Of a DNA stretch of 64,000 bases, positions 54,030 through 64,000 are shown one piece after another. The DNA is taken from assembly GCF_029543105.1 (NCBI RefSeq), contig NZ_JARQXB010000003.1:62001-126000 (forward strand), in the 5' to 3' direction. The translations under genes and the position numbers were made by a program. Source of the stretch: Stenotrophomonas sp. HITSZ_GD (GTDB taxonomy: Bacteria; Pseudomonadota; Gammaproteobacteria; Xanthomonadales; Xanthomonadaceae). Numbering within the stretch: the first letter of the stretch is position 1; each line of letters begins with the position of its first letter. The notes beneath the pieces were generated by a model that saw only the letters and a program-made list of their open reading frames with translations, had not been told where the DNA came from and did no database searches.

Positions 54030-55058
54030 ATGAGCCAGAACACCCGTCGTTTCAACGTCGCCATCGTCGGCGCCACCGGTGCGGTCGGCGAGACCATGCT
54101 GAGCATCCTCGCCGAGCGCGATTTCCCCATCGCCACCCTCCACGCGCTGGCCTCCGAGCGCTCGGCCGGCGGCACCGTCGAGTACAAGGGCCAGAAGATT
54201 CCCGTCCAGGACCTGGCCACCTTCGATCCCAAGGGCGTGGACATCGCGCTGTTCTCCGCCGGCGGCAGCGTGTCCAAGGAATACGCGCCGAAGTTCGCCG
54301 CCGCGGGCGCCGTGGTGATCGACAACTCCTCGGCCTTCCGCTACGACGACGACGTGCCGCTGGTGGTGTCCGAAGTGAACCCGGACGCGCTGAAGGACCG
54401 CCCGCGCGGCATCATCGCCAACCCCAACTGCTCGACCATGCAGATGCTGGTGGCGCTGGGCCCGATCCACCGCCAGTACGGCATCGAGCGCATCAACGTG
54501 GCCACTTACCAGTCGGTGTCCGGCGGCGGCCGTTCGGCGCTGGAGGAACTGGGCAAGCAGACCGGCCAGCTGCTGAACTTCCAGGAGATCGACCCGCAGC
54601 GCTTCCCGGTGCAGATCGCCTTCAACCTGATCCCGCACATCGACGACTTCCAGGACAACGGCTTCACCAAGGAAGAAATGAAGCTGGTGTGGGAGACGCA
54701 GAAGATCCTGGGCGATGACAGCATCAAGGTGAACCCCACCGCCGTGCGCGTGCCGGTGTTCTACGGCCATTCCGAGGCCGTGGCCATCGAGACGCGCGAG
54801 AAGATCACCGTGGAAGCGGCGCGCGAACTGCTCGCGCGTTCGCCCGGCGTGGAAGTGGTGGACGAGCGCAAGGCCGGTGGCTACCCGACGCCGGTGACGC
54901 ACGCCTCGGGCCAGGATGCGGTGTACGTCGGCCGTATCCGCGAGGATTTCTCGCACCCCCGCGGCCTGAACCTGTGGATCGTCTCGGACAACATCCGCAA
55001 GGGCGCCGCGCTCAACGCGGTGCAACTGGCCGAACTGGTCGCCGCCGAGCAGGCCTGA
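54030..55058 (+). CDS. asd: Aspartate-semialdehyde dehydrogenase
   Basis: Asd reduces aspartyl phosphate to the semialdehyde, the branch point to lysine/diaminopimelate, threonine and methionine. The 342-residue protein has VGATGAVGETML for NADP binding, the catalytic Cys134 in NPNCSTMQM, and GGGRSALEELG. A terminator follows 17 bases after the stop. Confidence 0.97.
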   Translation: MSQNTRRFNVAIVGATGAVGETMLSILAERDFPIATLHALASERSAGGTVEYKGQKIPVQDLATFDPKGVDIALFSAGGSVSKEYAPKFAAAGAVVIDNSSAFRYDDDVPLVVSEVNPDALKDRPRGIIANPNCSTMQMLVALGPIHRQYGIERINVATYQSVSGGGRSALEELGKQTGQLLNFQEIDPQRFPVQIAFNLIPHIDDFQDNGFTKEEMKLVWETQKILGDDSIKVNPTAVRVPVFYGHSEAVAIETREKITVEAARELLARSPGVEVVDERKAGGYPTPVTHASGQDAVYVGRIREDFSHPRGLNLWIVSDNIRKGAALNAVQLAELVAAEQA

Positions 55059-55075
55059 GCCTGCTGCATTGCGGG

Positions 55076-55108
55076 AAGGACGCCGGGGTTTCGCCGCGGC
55101 GTCCTTCA
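55076..55108 (+). terminator. Terminator after asd
   Basis: The stem AAGGACGCCG / CGGCGTCCTT with an 11-base loop; the right arm ends in TT without a long T-run. Confidence 0.7.
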
Positions 55109-55152
55109 CCTGCCCGTAGGCAGTCTTCCGGCGCGACGTTATATTGGCGCCC

Positions 55153-56913
55153 ATGAAACGCAGGGGAATGGGCGCCAGGCGCCCCCTACAAGGTATCGGC
55201 GCGCTGGTCCTGACGCTGTGCAGCGGTGCTGCGATGGCGCTCGGGCTGGGCGACATCCGCGTGCTGTCCCGCCCGGGGCAGCCGCTGGTGGCCGAGATCC
55301 CGGTCATCTCCAACGAGCCTGGCGAACTGGAGAACGCGCACGTCGCGCTGGCTTCGCCGGCGACGTTCGCCCGTGTCGGCCTGGCGCCGCCGCAGGGCCT
55401 GGTCAACGAACTGCAGTTCCAGTTCACGCAGGATGCCGGTGGCCGTGCGGTCATCCGCGTCACCAGCGCATTGCCGGTCTCGCAGCAGGCGTTGTCCTTC
55501 CTGATCGAGGTGGATTGGGGCCAGGGTCGCCTGGTGCGCGAGTATTCGGCCCTGGTCGATGCGCCCAACACCGCCGCGGCGATCGCCGAGCCGATGATCC
55601 AGGCGCCCGCCGCCAGCGCCGAGAACCGCATCATCCGCGAGACCGAAGCGCTGCCGCCCGAACCGGCCGCCGCGCCCGAGACGCCGGCACCGGAAGCCGG
55701 TGCACCGGTCGCACCTGCAGTTGCACCCGCACCCGCACCGCGTCCGGTGCGCCAGGCGCCGACAGCGCCGGCGCTGTCGCCGGGCGATGCGCTCACCGTG
55801 CGCAGCGGCCAGACGTTGTCCGGCATCGCCGCGCAGCTGGCGCGCGAGGGCGGCACCACGTTGGACCAGACCATGGTCGCGCTGCTGCGCGCCAACCCGG
55901 ATGCGTTCATCGGCGGCAACATCAACCGGCTCAAGGCCGGCGCGGTGCTGCGCACCCCGGCGCAGGAAGAGCTGGCGCGCGTGGGCGCGGCCGAGGCCCG
56001 CGCGATGGTGCAGGAGCAGGCCGCGCAATGGCGCCAGGCGCGCGCGGCGATTCCGCAGCCGGCCGAAGCCGGCGCGGCCGCCACGCCGGCGCCGACGCCG
56101 GCCAGCACCCCGGCGTCGCCGGCGGTGGAAGGTGCACGCCTGGAGATCGCCCCGGCGGTGGCCAGTGACGCGAAGAATGCCGGAACGACCAGCGGCACCG
56201 GTGCCGGAGGCGAGGGAGACATGGCGGCGAACGAACAACTGCAGCAGGCGCGCGAGGACATCGCCACGCGCGATGCCGAGATCCAGGAGCTGCGCACCCG
56301 CGTGGGCGAACTGGAGAAGCTCAAGCAGGACCAGCAGAAGCTGATCGCGATGAAGGACAGCGACCTGGCCGCGGCGCAGGCGCGCCTGGCCAAGGCCGGC
56401 ACGCAGCCCGCCGCCGAGGCGGGCACGCCGATGTGGCTGTGGGGTGGGCTGGCGCTGCTGCTCGCCGGCGTCGCCGCCTGGCTGGCCTCGCGCCGGCGCA
56501 AGCCTTCGCCGTTGCCGCCGCTGCCGCGCCATGGCTTCGATGCCGCCGCACTGGCCGCCGCCGTGCCCGGTGCGGAAGCGCCGAGCGTGGGCGAGCGCGA
56601 AGTGGACCGCGAGGTCGAGCTGGAAGAAGTGGACCTGCGCGAAGAGGAACACGCGGCGTGGCGTGCGCCGGCCGAGGAAATCCCCGAGCCGGTGATCGTG
56701 CCGGAGCCCGAGCCGGTGGCGCCGGCCTGGCATGCCGATGCGCTGGCGCCATTGAATCCCGTGCCGGCGGGCCGCGACCGCCTCGAACTGGCGGTGGCCT
56801 ACCTCGACCTGGGCGATACCGAAACCGCGCGCAGCCTGCTGCTGGAAGTGGCGCAGGGGCCCGATGCGGAGGCGCGCGCCGAAGCGGTCGCGCTGCTGGG
56901 CCAGCTGCGCTGA
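55153..56913 (+). CDS. FimV-like peptidoglycan-binding polar protein
   Basis: This 586-residue protein has a signal peptide (cleavage near AMA, 29), the FimV N-terminal domain ([20 protein letters not shown]), an Ala/Pro linker and a LysM-like module (about 211-275, [19 protein letters not shown]). A coiled coil follows (QARE through ARLAKAG), then one transmembrane helix (about 428-446), an acidic cytoplasmic region and a C-terminal TPR-like FimV domain. FimV organises type IV pili and polar proteins; this version is short. A TATATT at 55140-55145 sits only seven bases before the ATG, suggesting little or no leader. Confidence 0.9.
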   Translation: MKRRGMGARRPLQGIGALVLTLCSGAAMALGLGDIRVLSRPGQPLVAEIPVISNEPGELENAHVALASPATFARVGLAPPQGLVNELQFQFTQDAGGRAVIRVTSALPVSQQALSFLIEVDWGQGRLVREYSALVDAPNTAAAIAEPMIQAPAASAENRIIRETEALPPEPAAAPETPAPEAGAPVAPAVAPAPAPRPVRQAPTAPALSPGDALTVRSGQTLSGIAAQLAREGGTTLDQTMVALLRANPDAFIGGNINRLKAGAVLRTPAQEELARVGAAEARAMVQEQAAQWRQARAAIPQPAEAGAAATPAPTPASTPASPAVEGARLEIAPAVASDAKNAGTTSGTGAGGEGDMAANEQLQQAREDIATRDAEIQELRTRVGELEKLKQDQQKLIAMKDSDLAAAQARLAKAGTQPAAEAGTPMWLWGGLALLLAGVAAWLASRRRKPSPLPPLPRHGFDAAALAAAVPGAEAPSVGEREVDREVELEEVDLREEEHAAWRAPAEEIPEPVIVPEPEPVAPAWHADALAPLNPVPAGRDRLELAVAYLDLGDTETARSLLLEVAQGPDAEARAEAVALLGQLR

Positions 56914-56998
56914 GCCGATCGTGATGCCCGCCGCGCGGCGGGCATCGGCCATGGCCACACCCGGGCGGCGCCGGCCGCCCTCATCACCGGACAAGACG

Positions 56999-57772
56999 AT
57001 GCGTTACGCCCTGGGCGTGGAGTACGACGGCAGCGAATTCCTGGGCTGGCAGCAGCTCGGCGAACACGGCGGGCCGAGCGTGCAGGCGGCGCTGCAGGAC
57101 GCGCTGTCGTCCGTGGCCGATGCGCCGGTGTCGGTGGTGTGCGCCGGGCGTACCGATGCCGGCGTGCACGGCGAGTGCCAGGTCGTGCATTTCGACAGCG
57201 ACGCCGGGCGCGATCCGCGCGCCTGGGTGCTGGGCACCACCACCCGCCTGCCGCGCTCGGTGGCGGTGCGCTGGTGCGTGCCGGTGGCGCACGATTTCCA
57301 CGCGCGCTTTTCCGCGCGCGCGCGCCGCTATCGCTACCGGCTGCTGAACCGCACGGTGCGGCCGGCGCTGTACCGGCAGACCCTGAGCTGGGAACGGCGG
57401 CCGCTGGACGCGGCGGCCATGCACGAGGCCGCGCAGGCGTTGCTGGGCGAGAACGACTTCGGCGCGTTCCGCAGCGTGCAGTGCCAGGCGTTGCACGCGC
57501 GGCGCGAGCTGCAGGCCATTTCCGTGCGTCGTGAGGGCGAAGTGATCGAAGTGGCGGTGCAGGCGAATGCATTCCTTCATCACATGGTGCGCAATATCGT
57601 GGGCTCGCTGGTGCTGGTCGGTGCCGGGGAGCAGCCGGTGGCGTGGATCGCCGAGCTGCTGGCCGGGCGCGACCGCACAGTGGCAGGACCGACCGCACCG
57701 CCGCAGGGGCTGGTGTTCGTCGGGCCGCTGTACGACCGGCAATGGCAGCTGCCCACCGAGGTCACGCAATGA
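56999..57772 (+). CDS. truA: tRNA pseudouridine(38-40) synthase
   Basis: TruA modifies uridines 38-40 in tRNA anticodon arms. The 257-residue protein has [13 protein letters not shown], the catalytic Asp in [11 protein letters not shown], and [14 protein letters not shown]. The ATG at 56999 gives the family start. Upstream, 56923-56946 forms a GATGCCCGCC/GGCGGGCATC hairpin after fimV. It overlaps trpF by four bases. Confidence 0.97.
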   Translation: MRYALGVEYDGSEFLGWQQLGEHGGPSVQAALQDALSSVADAPVSVVCAGRTDAGVHGECQVVHFDSDAGRDPRAWVLGTTTRLPRSVAVRWCVPVAHDFHARFSARARRYRYRLLNRTVRPALYRQTLSWERRPLDAAAMHEAAQALLGENDFGAFRSVQCQALHARRELQAISVRREGEVIEVAVQANAFLHHMVRNIVGSLVLVGAGEQPVAWIAELLAGRDRTVAGPTAPPQGLVFVGPLYDRQWQLPTEVTQ

Positions 57773-58425
57773 ATCGAACGCTGTACCGGACCCGCATCAA
57801 GTTCTGTGGCATGACCCGCGCCGGCGACATCCGCCTGGCCGGCGAGCTTGGCGTGGACGCGATCGGATTCGTGTTCGCGCACGGCAGCCCGCGCCGCGTG
57901 GCGCCGGCCGAGGCGCGCGCGATGCGCCAGGCCACCGCGCCGATGGTCGACGTGGTGGCGCTGTTCCGCAACAACACCAAGGACGAAGTGCGCGAGGCGG
58001 TGCGGACCGTGCGGCCGACACTGCTGCAATTCCATGGCGAGGAAGAAGACAGCTTCTGCCGCAGTTTCAGCCTGCCCTACATGAAGGCGATCCCGATGGG
58101 CGGTGGGCAGGTACACAACGCGCGCGCGCTGCAGATGGCGTTTCCCAATGCGGCCGCGTTCCTGTTCGACAGCCACGCGCCGGGCGGCAGTGGCGGCAGC
58201 GGCAGCACGTTCAACTGGGCGCAGGTGCCGACCGGCCTGCATCGCCCGTTCCTGCTGGCGGGCGGCATGACGCCGGAAAACGTGTTCGATGCGGTGATCG
58301 CGACGCTGCCGTGGGGCGTGGATGTCTCCAGCGGCATCGAGAGTGAGCCGGGCATCAAGGACGGCGAGAAGATGCGCCGTTTCGTCGAGGAAGTGCGGCG
58401 GGCCGATTGCCACGAGATGTCGTGA
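57769..58425 (+). CDS. trpF: Phosphoribosylanthranilate isomerase
   Basis: TrpF catalyses the Amadori rearrangement in tryptophan synthesis. The 218-residue TIM barrel has [12 protein letters not shown] with the catalytic Cys, [14 protein letters not shown] with the catalytic Asp, [12 protein letters not shown] and [10 protein letters not shown] for phosphate binding. It is coupled to truA and separated from trpBA by the divergent regulator trpI. Confidence 0.97.
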   Translation: MNRTLYRTRIKFCGMTRAGDIRLAGELGVDAIGFVFAHGSPRRVAPAEARAMRQATAPMVDVVALFRNNTKDEVREAVRTVRPTLLQFHGEEEDSFCRSFSLPYMKAIPMGGGQVHNARALQMAFPNAAAFLFDSHAPGGSGGSGSTFNWAQVPTGLHRPFLLAGGMTPENVFDAVIATLPWGVDVSSGIESEPGIKDGEKMRRFVEEVRRADCHEMS

Positions 58426-58480
58426 GGCGACCGGCGGGCGCGCGCCTGGCGAGGATGCCGGTGTGCTGAGGCTTGCCGTT

Positions 58481-58501
58481 CGCGGCTGAAGCCGCGCCTA
58501 C
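58481..58501. repeat. Single GTAG-type extragenic palindrome
   Basis: CGCGGCTGAAGCCGCGCCTAC is a one-unit relative of the elements at 42370 and 49101. It overlaps the end of trpI and supplies its TAG stop codon on the minus strand. Confidence 0.75.
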
Positions 58502-59394
58502 GAAGGCGGCCTCTCCGCGCCCAATTCGTGGCGCAGCCACTCGGCCAATGCGTCGATGCGCCGGTCCGTGTTGCGCGCGTCGGCGCACAGCACCCACTGC
58601 GCCGATGTCTGCACGAAGCCCCACGGCGCGATCAGGCGCCCGCTGGCGAGGTCGTCGGCCACCAGCGGTTGCGGCGCGATCGCCACGCCCAGCCCGGCCA
58701 CGGCCGCCTCCAGCAGATACAGCAGGTGCTCGAAATCGTTGGCGATCGGCAGCGCCTCGGGCGCGATGCCGTGCGCGTGGGCCCACTGCGGCCAGGCCTG
58801 GGGCCGCGAGCGCGTGCCCAGCAGGGGCAGCGTGGCGATCCGCCCGGCGGGCACGTGCGCGTCGGCGCCGGCCATGCGGGGGCTCAGCACCGGGCCGATG
58901 CGCTCCGGCCCCAGTGCATGTACCTGCCAGCCCGCCGGCCAGGGCGGCGCGGCCAGCAGCAGCGCCGCATCCAGGCCGGCCAGTTCCGGGCCGGGCGCGT
59001 GCTCGGTGGCCGACAGGTGCAGCGTCAGCTGGGGCAGGGCTTCGCCCAGTCGCGCCAGGCGGGGAATGACCCAGCGGGCCAGCAGGCTGCCGCTGCAGCC
59101 GAGCACCAGCGGGGCGTGCGCGGGCCGGCGGCGCAGATCGCGCCAGGCCTCGCGCAGGCGGCCGAAGGCATCGCCGCTGGCCTCGCGCAGGCGCTCACCG
59201 GCCTCCGTCAGCACCAGCCCACGGCCCTGGCGCGCGAACAGCGGCAGGCCCAGCGCGTCTTCCAGCGTGCGCACATGGCGGCTCACCGCGCCGTGGGTCA
59301 CGTGCAGTTCCCCGGCCGCCCGGCTCACGCTGCCCAGGCGGGCGGCGGCCTCGAAGGCGCGCAGGGCAGGCAGGGGCGGCAGGTCCTGGCTCAT
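58498..59394 (-). CDS. trpI: LysR-family activator of trpBA (TrpI)
   Basis: This 298-residue regulator has the N-terminal winged helix-turn-helix [20 protein letters not shown] then [20 protein letters not shown], closely resembling Pseudomonas TrpI ([19 protein letters not shown] as I recall it), and a LysR effector domain. In Pseudomonas TrpI with indoleglycerol phosphate activates trpBA. It is divergent from trpB here, with a TrpI-type operator between. The ATG at 59394 matches the TrpI start MSxDLP; a GTG five codons earlier is rejected. Confidence 0.9.
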   Translation of the reverse strand: MSQDLPPLPALRAFEAAARLGSVSRAAGELHVTHGAVSRHVRTLEDALGLPLFARQGRGLVLTEAGERLREASGDAFGRLREAWRDLRRRPAHAPLVLGCSGSLLARWVIPRLARLGEALPQLTLHLSATEHAPGPELAGLDAALLLAAPPWPAGWQVHALGPERIGPVLSPRMAGADAHVPAGRIATLPLLGTRSRPQAWPQWAHAHGIAPEALPIANDFEHLLYLLEAAVAGLGVAIAPQPLVADDLASGRLIAPWGFVQTSAQWVLCADARNTDRRIDALAEWLRHELGAERPPS

Positions 59395-59410
59395 GTGAGC
59401 GAAACTCACG
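59394..59410. promoter_or_regulatory. TrpI operator (site I type)
   Basis: TGTGAG-N5-CTCACG matches the TrpI site described for Pseudomonas aeruginosa (TGTGAG-N5-CTCACA, from memory) except for the last base. It overlaps the trpI start codon and would be centred about 64 bases before the predicted trpB transcription start, the normal place for a LysR recognition site. Confidence 0.75.
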
Positions 59411-59430
59411 GGTCGTGGAGGATGATTCGA

Positions 59431-59459
59431 TTATCGCGCGGCCAGCGCTGCGGTAAAGT
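59431..59459 (+). promoter_or_regulatory. Candidate trpBA promoter
   Basis: TTATCG (59431-59436) and TAAAGT (59454-59459) are spaced 17 bases, giving a start near 59466. The weak match to consensus fits a promoter that needs an activator. Confidence 0.5.
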
Positions 59460-59506
59460 GCCTGTCATTGCGGCGCCCATGCCGCGCGAACACGCTCCAG
59501 GTTGCC

Positions 59507-60724
<1,218 letters not shown>

Positions 60725-60765
60725 GCTTTGCGGACGCCGCCCAGGCGTCTGCAACACCGTCACCG

Positions 60766-60785
60766 CCCGGCCATGGATGGCCGGG
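60766..60785 (+). promoter_or_regulatory. Intercistronic hairpin between trpB and trpA
   Basis: Arms CCCGGCCAT and ATGGCCGGG around GG. The same arms occur in the first hairpin of the amyloid operon (13464-13487), and the GGCCATGGATGGCC core also occurs in the stem-loop elements at 28.1 and 28.4 kb. No T-tract follows. Confidence 0.65.
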
Positions 60786-60851
60786 CCGGACGCTCCGGAG
60801 CCGATTTGCCGCGCCACGGACGGCAGCCATCCTTTCAGAAGAATCCAACCC

Positions 60852-61655
60852 ATGAGCCGCATCGACGACACGTTCGCCCAGCTCCGCGCCACAAACCGCA
60901 AGGCGCTGATCCCCTTCATCACCGCCGGCGACCCCTCGCTGGAAGCCACCGTGCCGGTGATGCACGCGCTGGTGCGCGCAGGCGCCGACGTCATCGAACT
61001 GGGCGTGCCGTTTTCCGACCCCATGGCCGATGGCCCAACTATTCAGCGCAGCTCCGAGCGCGCGCTGGGGCGCGGGGCCGGGCTGGCCTACGTACTGGAG
61101 GCGGTGCATGAATTCCGCCGCGAGGACGCCACCACGCCCGTGGTGCTGATGGGCTATCTGAACCCCGTCGAGATCCACGGCACCGCCCGCTTTGCCGAGG
61201 CGGCGGTGGCGGCGGGCGTCGATGGCGTGCTGCTGGTCGACCTGCCGCCGGAGGAAGCGCAGGAAACCCGCGAGCTGTTCGATCGCGCCGGCCTGGCGCT
61301 GATCGCCCTGGCCGCGCCGACCACCGACGACCAGCGCTTGCCGCAGGTCTGCGCCAGCGCTCGCGGCTATCTGTACTACGTGAGCTTTGCCGGCGTCACC
61401 GGCGCCGACCGCCTGGATACCCGGGCCGCCGGCCAGCGCCTGCAGGCGTTGCGCAAGGCGGCCACGGTGCCGGTGGTGGCCGGCTTCGGCATCAAGGACG
61501 CGGCCAGCGCCGCGGCCATGGCGGTGGATGCCGATGGCGTGGTGGTGGGCAGCGCACTGGTGCAGGCGCTGGAGGGCGCGGCCGACAGCGGCCAGGCGCG
61601 CCAGCGCGCCGAGGCGTTCCTGGTCCCGCTGCGGGCCGCGCTGGACGCCGGGTGA
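60852..61655 (+). CDS. trpA: Tryptophan synthase alpha subunit
   Basis: TrpA cleaves indoleglycerol phosphate to indole for TrpB. The 267-residue TIM barrel has ALIPFITAGDPSLE, the catalytic Glu in IELGVPFSDPMADGPTIQ, the catalytic Asp in VLLVDLPPEE and VVAGFGIKD. The ATG at 60852 is preferred to an upstream in-frame start. The gap from trpB is longer than usual. Confidence 0.97.
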   Translation: MSRIDDTFAQLRATNRKALIPFITAGDPSLEATVPVMHALVRAGADVIELGVPFSDPMADGPTIQRSSERALGRGAGLAYVLEAVHEFRREDATTPVVLMGYLNPVEIHGTARFAEAAVAAGVDGVLLVDLPPEEAQETRELFDRAGLALIALAAPTTDDQRLPQVCASARGYLYYVSFAGVTGADRLDTRAAGQRLQALRKAATVPVVAGFGIKDAASAAAMAVDADGVVVGSALVQALEGAADSGQARQRAEAFLVPLRAALDAG

Positions 61656-61793
61656 GGATGCGGCGAGCGCTCGCCCTGCGGGCGCGGCCGCCGCAACGTA
61701 CGCTGGCGTCCTGCACCGTATCGAACTGGCTGGGATAGACTGACGCCCCTCTGCGGCCCCCCGGGGCCGCCCTGCAAGGATCGTCATCACCGC

Positions 61794-62683
<890 letters not shown>

Positions 62684-62687
<4 letters not shown>

Positions 62688-64000
62688 GCGCACGCAAGTA
62701 TTTTGGTACCGACGGCATTCGTGGCCGCGTCGGGCAGGGGCCGATTTCGGCCGATTTCGTGCTGCGCCTGGGCAACGCCCTGGGCCGTGTGCTGGGCGAG
62801 GGCGGCCGTGGCCGACCGGTGGTGCTGATCGGCAAGGACACGCGCATTTCCGGCTACATGTTCGAGGCCGCGCTGGAGGCCGGGCTGGTCGCCGCCGGCG
62901 CCGACGTGCAGCTGATCGGCCCGATGCCCACGCCGGCCATCGCCTTCCTGACCCATACGCTGCGCGCCGATGCCGGCATCGTCATCAGCGCCTCGCACAA
63001 CCCGCACTACGACAACGGCATCAAGTTCTTCTCCGCCGACGGCGAGAAGCTCGACGACGCCACCGAGCTGGCGATCGAAGCCGCGCTGGACGCGCCGTTC
63101 CTCACCGTGGATTCGGCGCGGCTGGGCAAGGCCGCGCGTGCGCGCGATGCGATCGGCCGCTACATCGAGTTCTGCAAGTCCAGCGTGCCGCGCGGCTTCC
63201 ACCTGCGCGGGCTGAAGATCGTACTGGACTGCGCGCACGGCGCCACCTACCACATCGCCCCGATGCTGTTCCGCGAGCTGGGCGCGGAGGTGGTGGTGAT
63301 CGGCGCCACGCCCGATGGCCTGAACATCAACGACGGCGTGGGTTCAACCCACATCGACAACCTCGCCGCGAAGGTGCGCGAGGTCGGTGCGGACCTCGGC
63401 ATCGCCTTCGACGGCGACGGCGACCGCGTGCTGATGGCCGACGACCAGGGCCACCCGGTCGATGGCGACGACCTGCTGTACGTGCTGGCGCGCGGCTGGC
63501 AGGCGAGCGGGCGGCTGAAGGGCACGGTGGTCGGCACGCTGATGACCAACTACGGCCTGGAGCAGGCGCTGGCCGCGCTGGAGATTCCGTTCGTGCGCGT
63601 GAAGGTCGGCGACCGCTACGTGCACCAGGCCTTGGTCGAGGGGGGCGGCGTGCTGGGCGGCGAGACGTCCGGCCACATGCTGTGCCTGGACCGCGCCACC
63701 ACCGGCGACGGCATCGTCAGTGCGCTGCAGGTGCTGGAAACCCTGCGCCGCGAGGGCGCAAGCCTGCGCCAGGCGCTGTCGGGCCTGCGCAAGGTGCCGC
63801 AGAAGACCGTCAACGTGAAGCTCGATGGCGGCGATGCCAAGGCGGTCGTGGGCGCGGCTTCCGTGCAGCAGGCGCTGTTGCAGGCGCAGGCGGCGGTGAG
63901 CGGGCGCGGGCGCGCGTTCCTGCGGCCCTCCGGCACCGAGCCGGTGGTGCGCGTCACGGTGGAGGCCGACGAGGCCGCGCTGATGCAGGACACGCTCGAT
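62684..64000 (+). CDS. glmM: Phosphoglucosamine mutase (3' end outside window)
   Basis: GlmM converts glucosamine-6-phosphate to glucosamine-1-phosphate for UDP-GlcNAc, needed for peptidoglycan and lipopolysaccharide. The 439 visible codons include [13 protein letters not shown], the phosphoserine Ser104 in ISASHNP, the metal loop DGDGDR, GGETSGH and the phosphate-binding [11 protein letters not shown]. Only the last few residues of the roughly 445-450 are missing. Its start overlaps the accD stop. Confidence 0.97.

Overview
The window comes from a high-GC gammaproteobacterium of the Xanthomonadaceae/Lysobacteraceae (Lysobacter, Luteimonas or Pseudoxanthomonas type). This is inferred from gene order (tldD-yjgA-pmbA, prmB-aroC-asd-fimV-truA-trpF, trpI<>trpB-trpA-accD), a TonB-dependent receptor, tandem M13 metallopeptidases, GTAG-type extragenic palindromes and the codon usage. 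It is ordinary chromosome. I see no tRNA, rRNA, insertion sequence, prophage or CRISPR array. The left edge cuts a small DUF6065-like gene and the right edge cuts glmM a few codons before its end.

Layout. 1-5.4 kb: TldD/PmbA protease pair around yjgA, a DUF4870 membrane protein, then ispA and xseB on the minus strand. 5.4-10.4 kb: tilS, a lipoprotein alkaline phosphatase, a DAACS symporter and a GNAT acetyltransferase. 10.6-17.9 kb: the most interesting region, a six-gene operon of exported proteins in the same order as Pseudomonas fapABCDEF. It encodes a small secreted protein, a minor and a major Asn/Gly-repeat amyloid-like subunit, a periplasmic C39 peptidase, a further repeat protein and a coiled-coil/beta-barrel secretion pore. 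A near-perfect sigma-54 promoter precedes it, and a sigma-54 enhancer-binding protein with a degenerate receiver domain converges on it.

18-25.8 kb: thioesterase, two NlpC/P60 hydrolases, an SlyD-type isomerase, DUF418 membrane protein, DadA-like oxidase, glutathione reductase (altered NADPH-binding arginines), an alkyltransferase-like protein and a rhomboid. 25.9-31.5 kb: two M13 peptidases, the downstream one with both zinc histidines replaced by arginine. They are separated by a 0.6-kb gene-free stretch holding two large inverted stem-loop elements. A membrane protein with a degenerate GGDEF domain follows. 31.6-40.8 kb: CrtI/PYROXD2-like oxidoreductase, TPR-sulfotransferase, TonB-dependent receptor, mrp, dcd, and a DUF5668/HIT/dienelactone hydrolase operon.

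41-50.7 kb: rimO, greB, a second rhomboid, a TPR membrane protein, a YjgR-like ATPase, a LysM lytic transglycosylase, psd and a SCO protein. 50.8-64 kb: prmB-aroC-2-hydroxyacid dehydrogenase in overlapping frames, asd, a FimV-like gene, truA-trpF, trpI divergent from trpBA with a recognisable TrpI operator, accD and glmM. The last block makes aromatic amino acids, aspartate-family precursors, malonyl-CoA and amino-sugar precursors.
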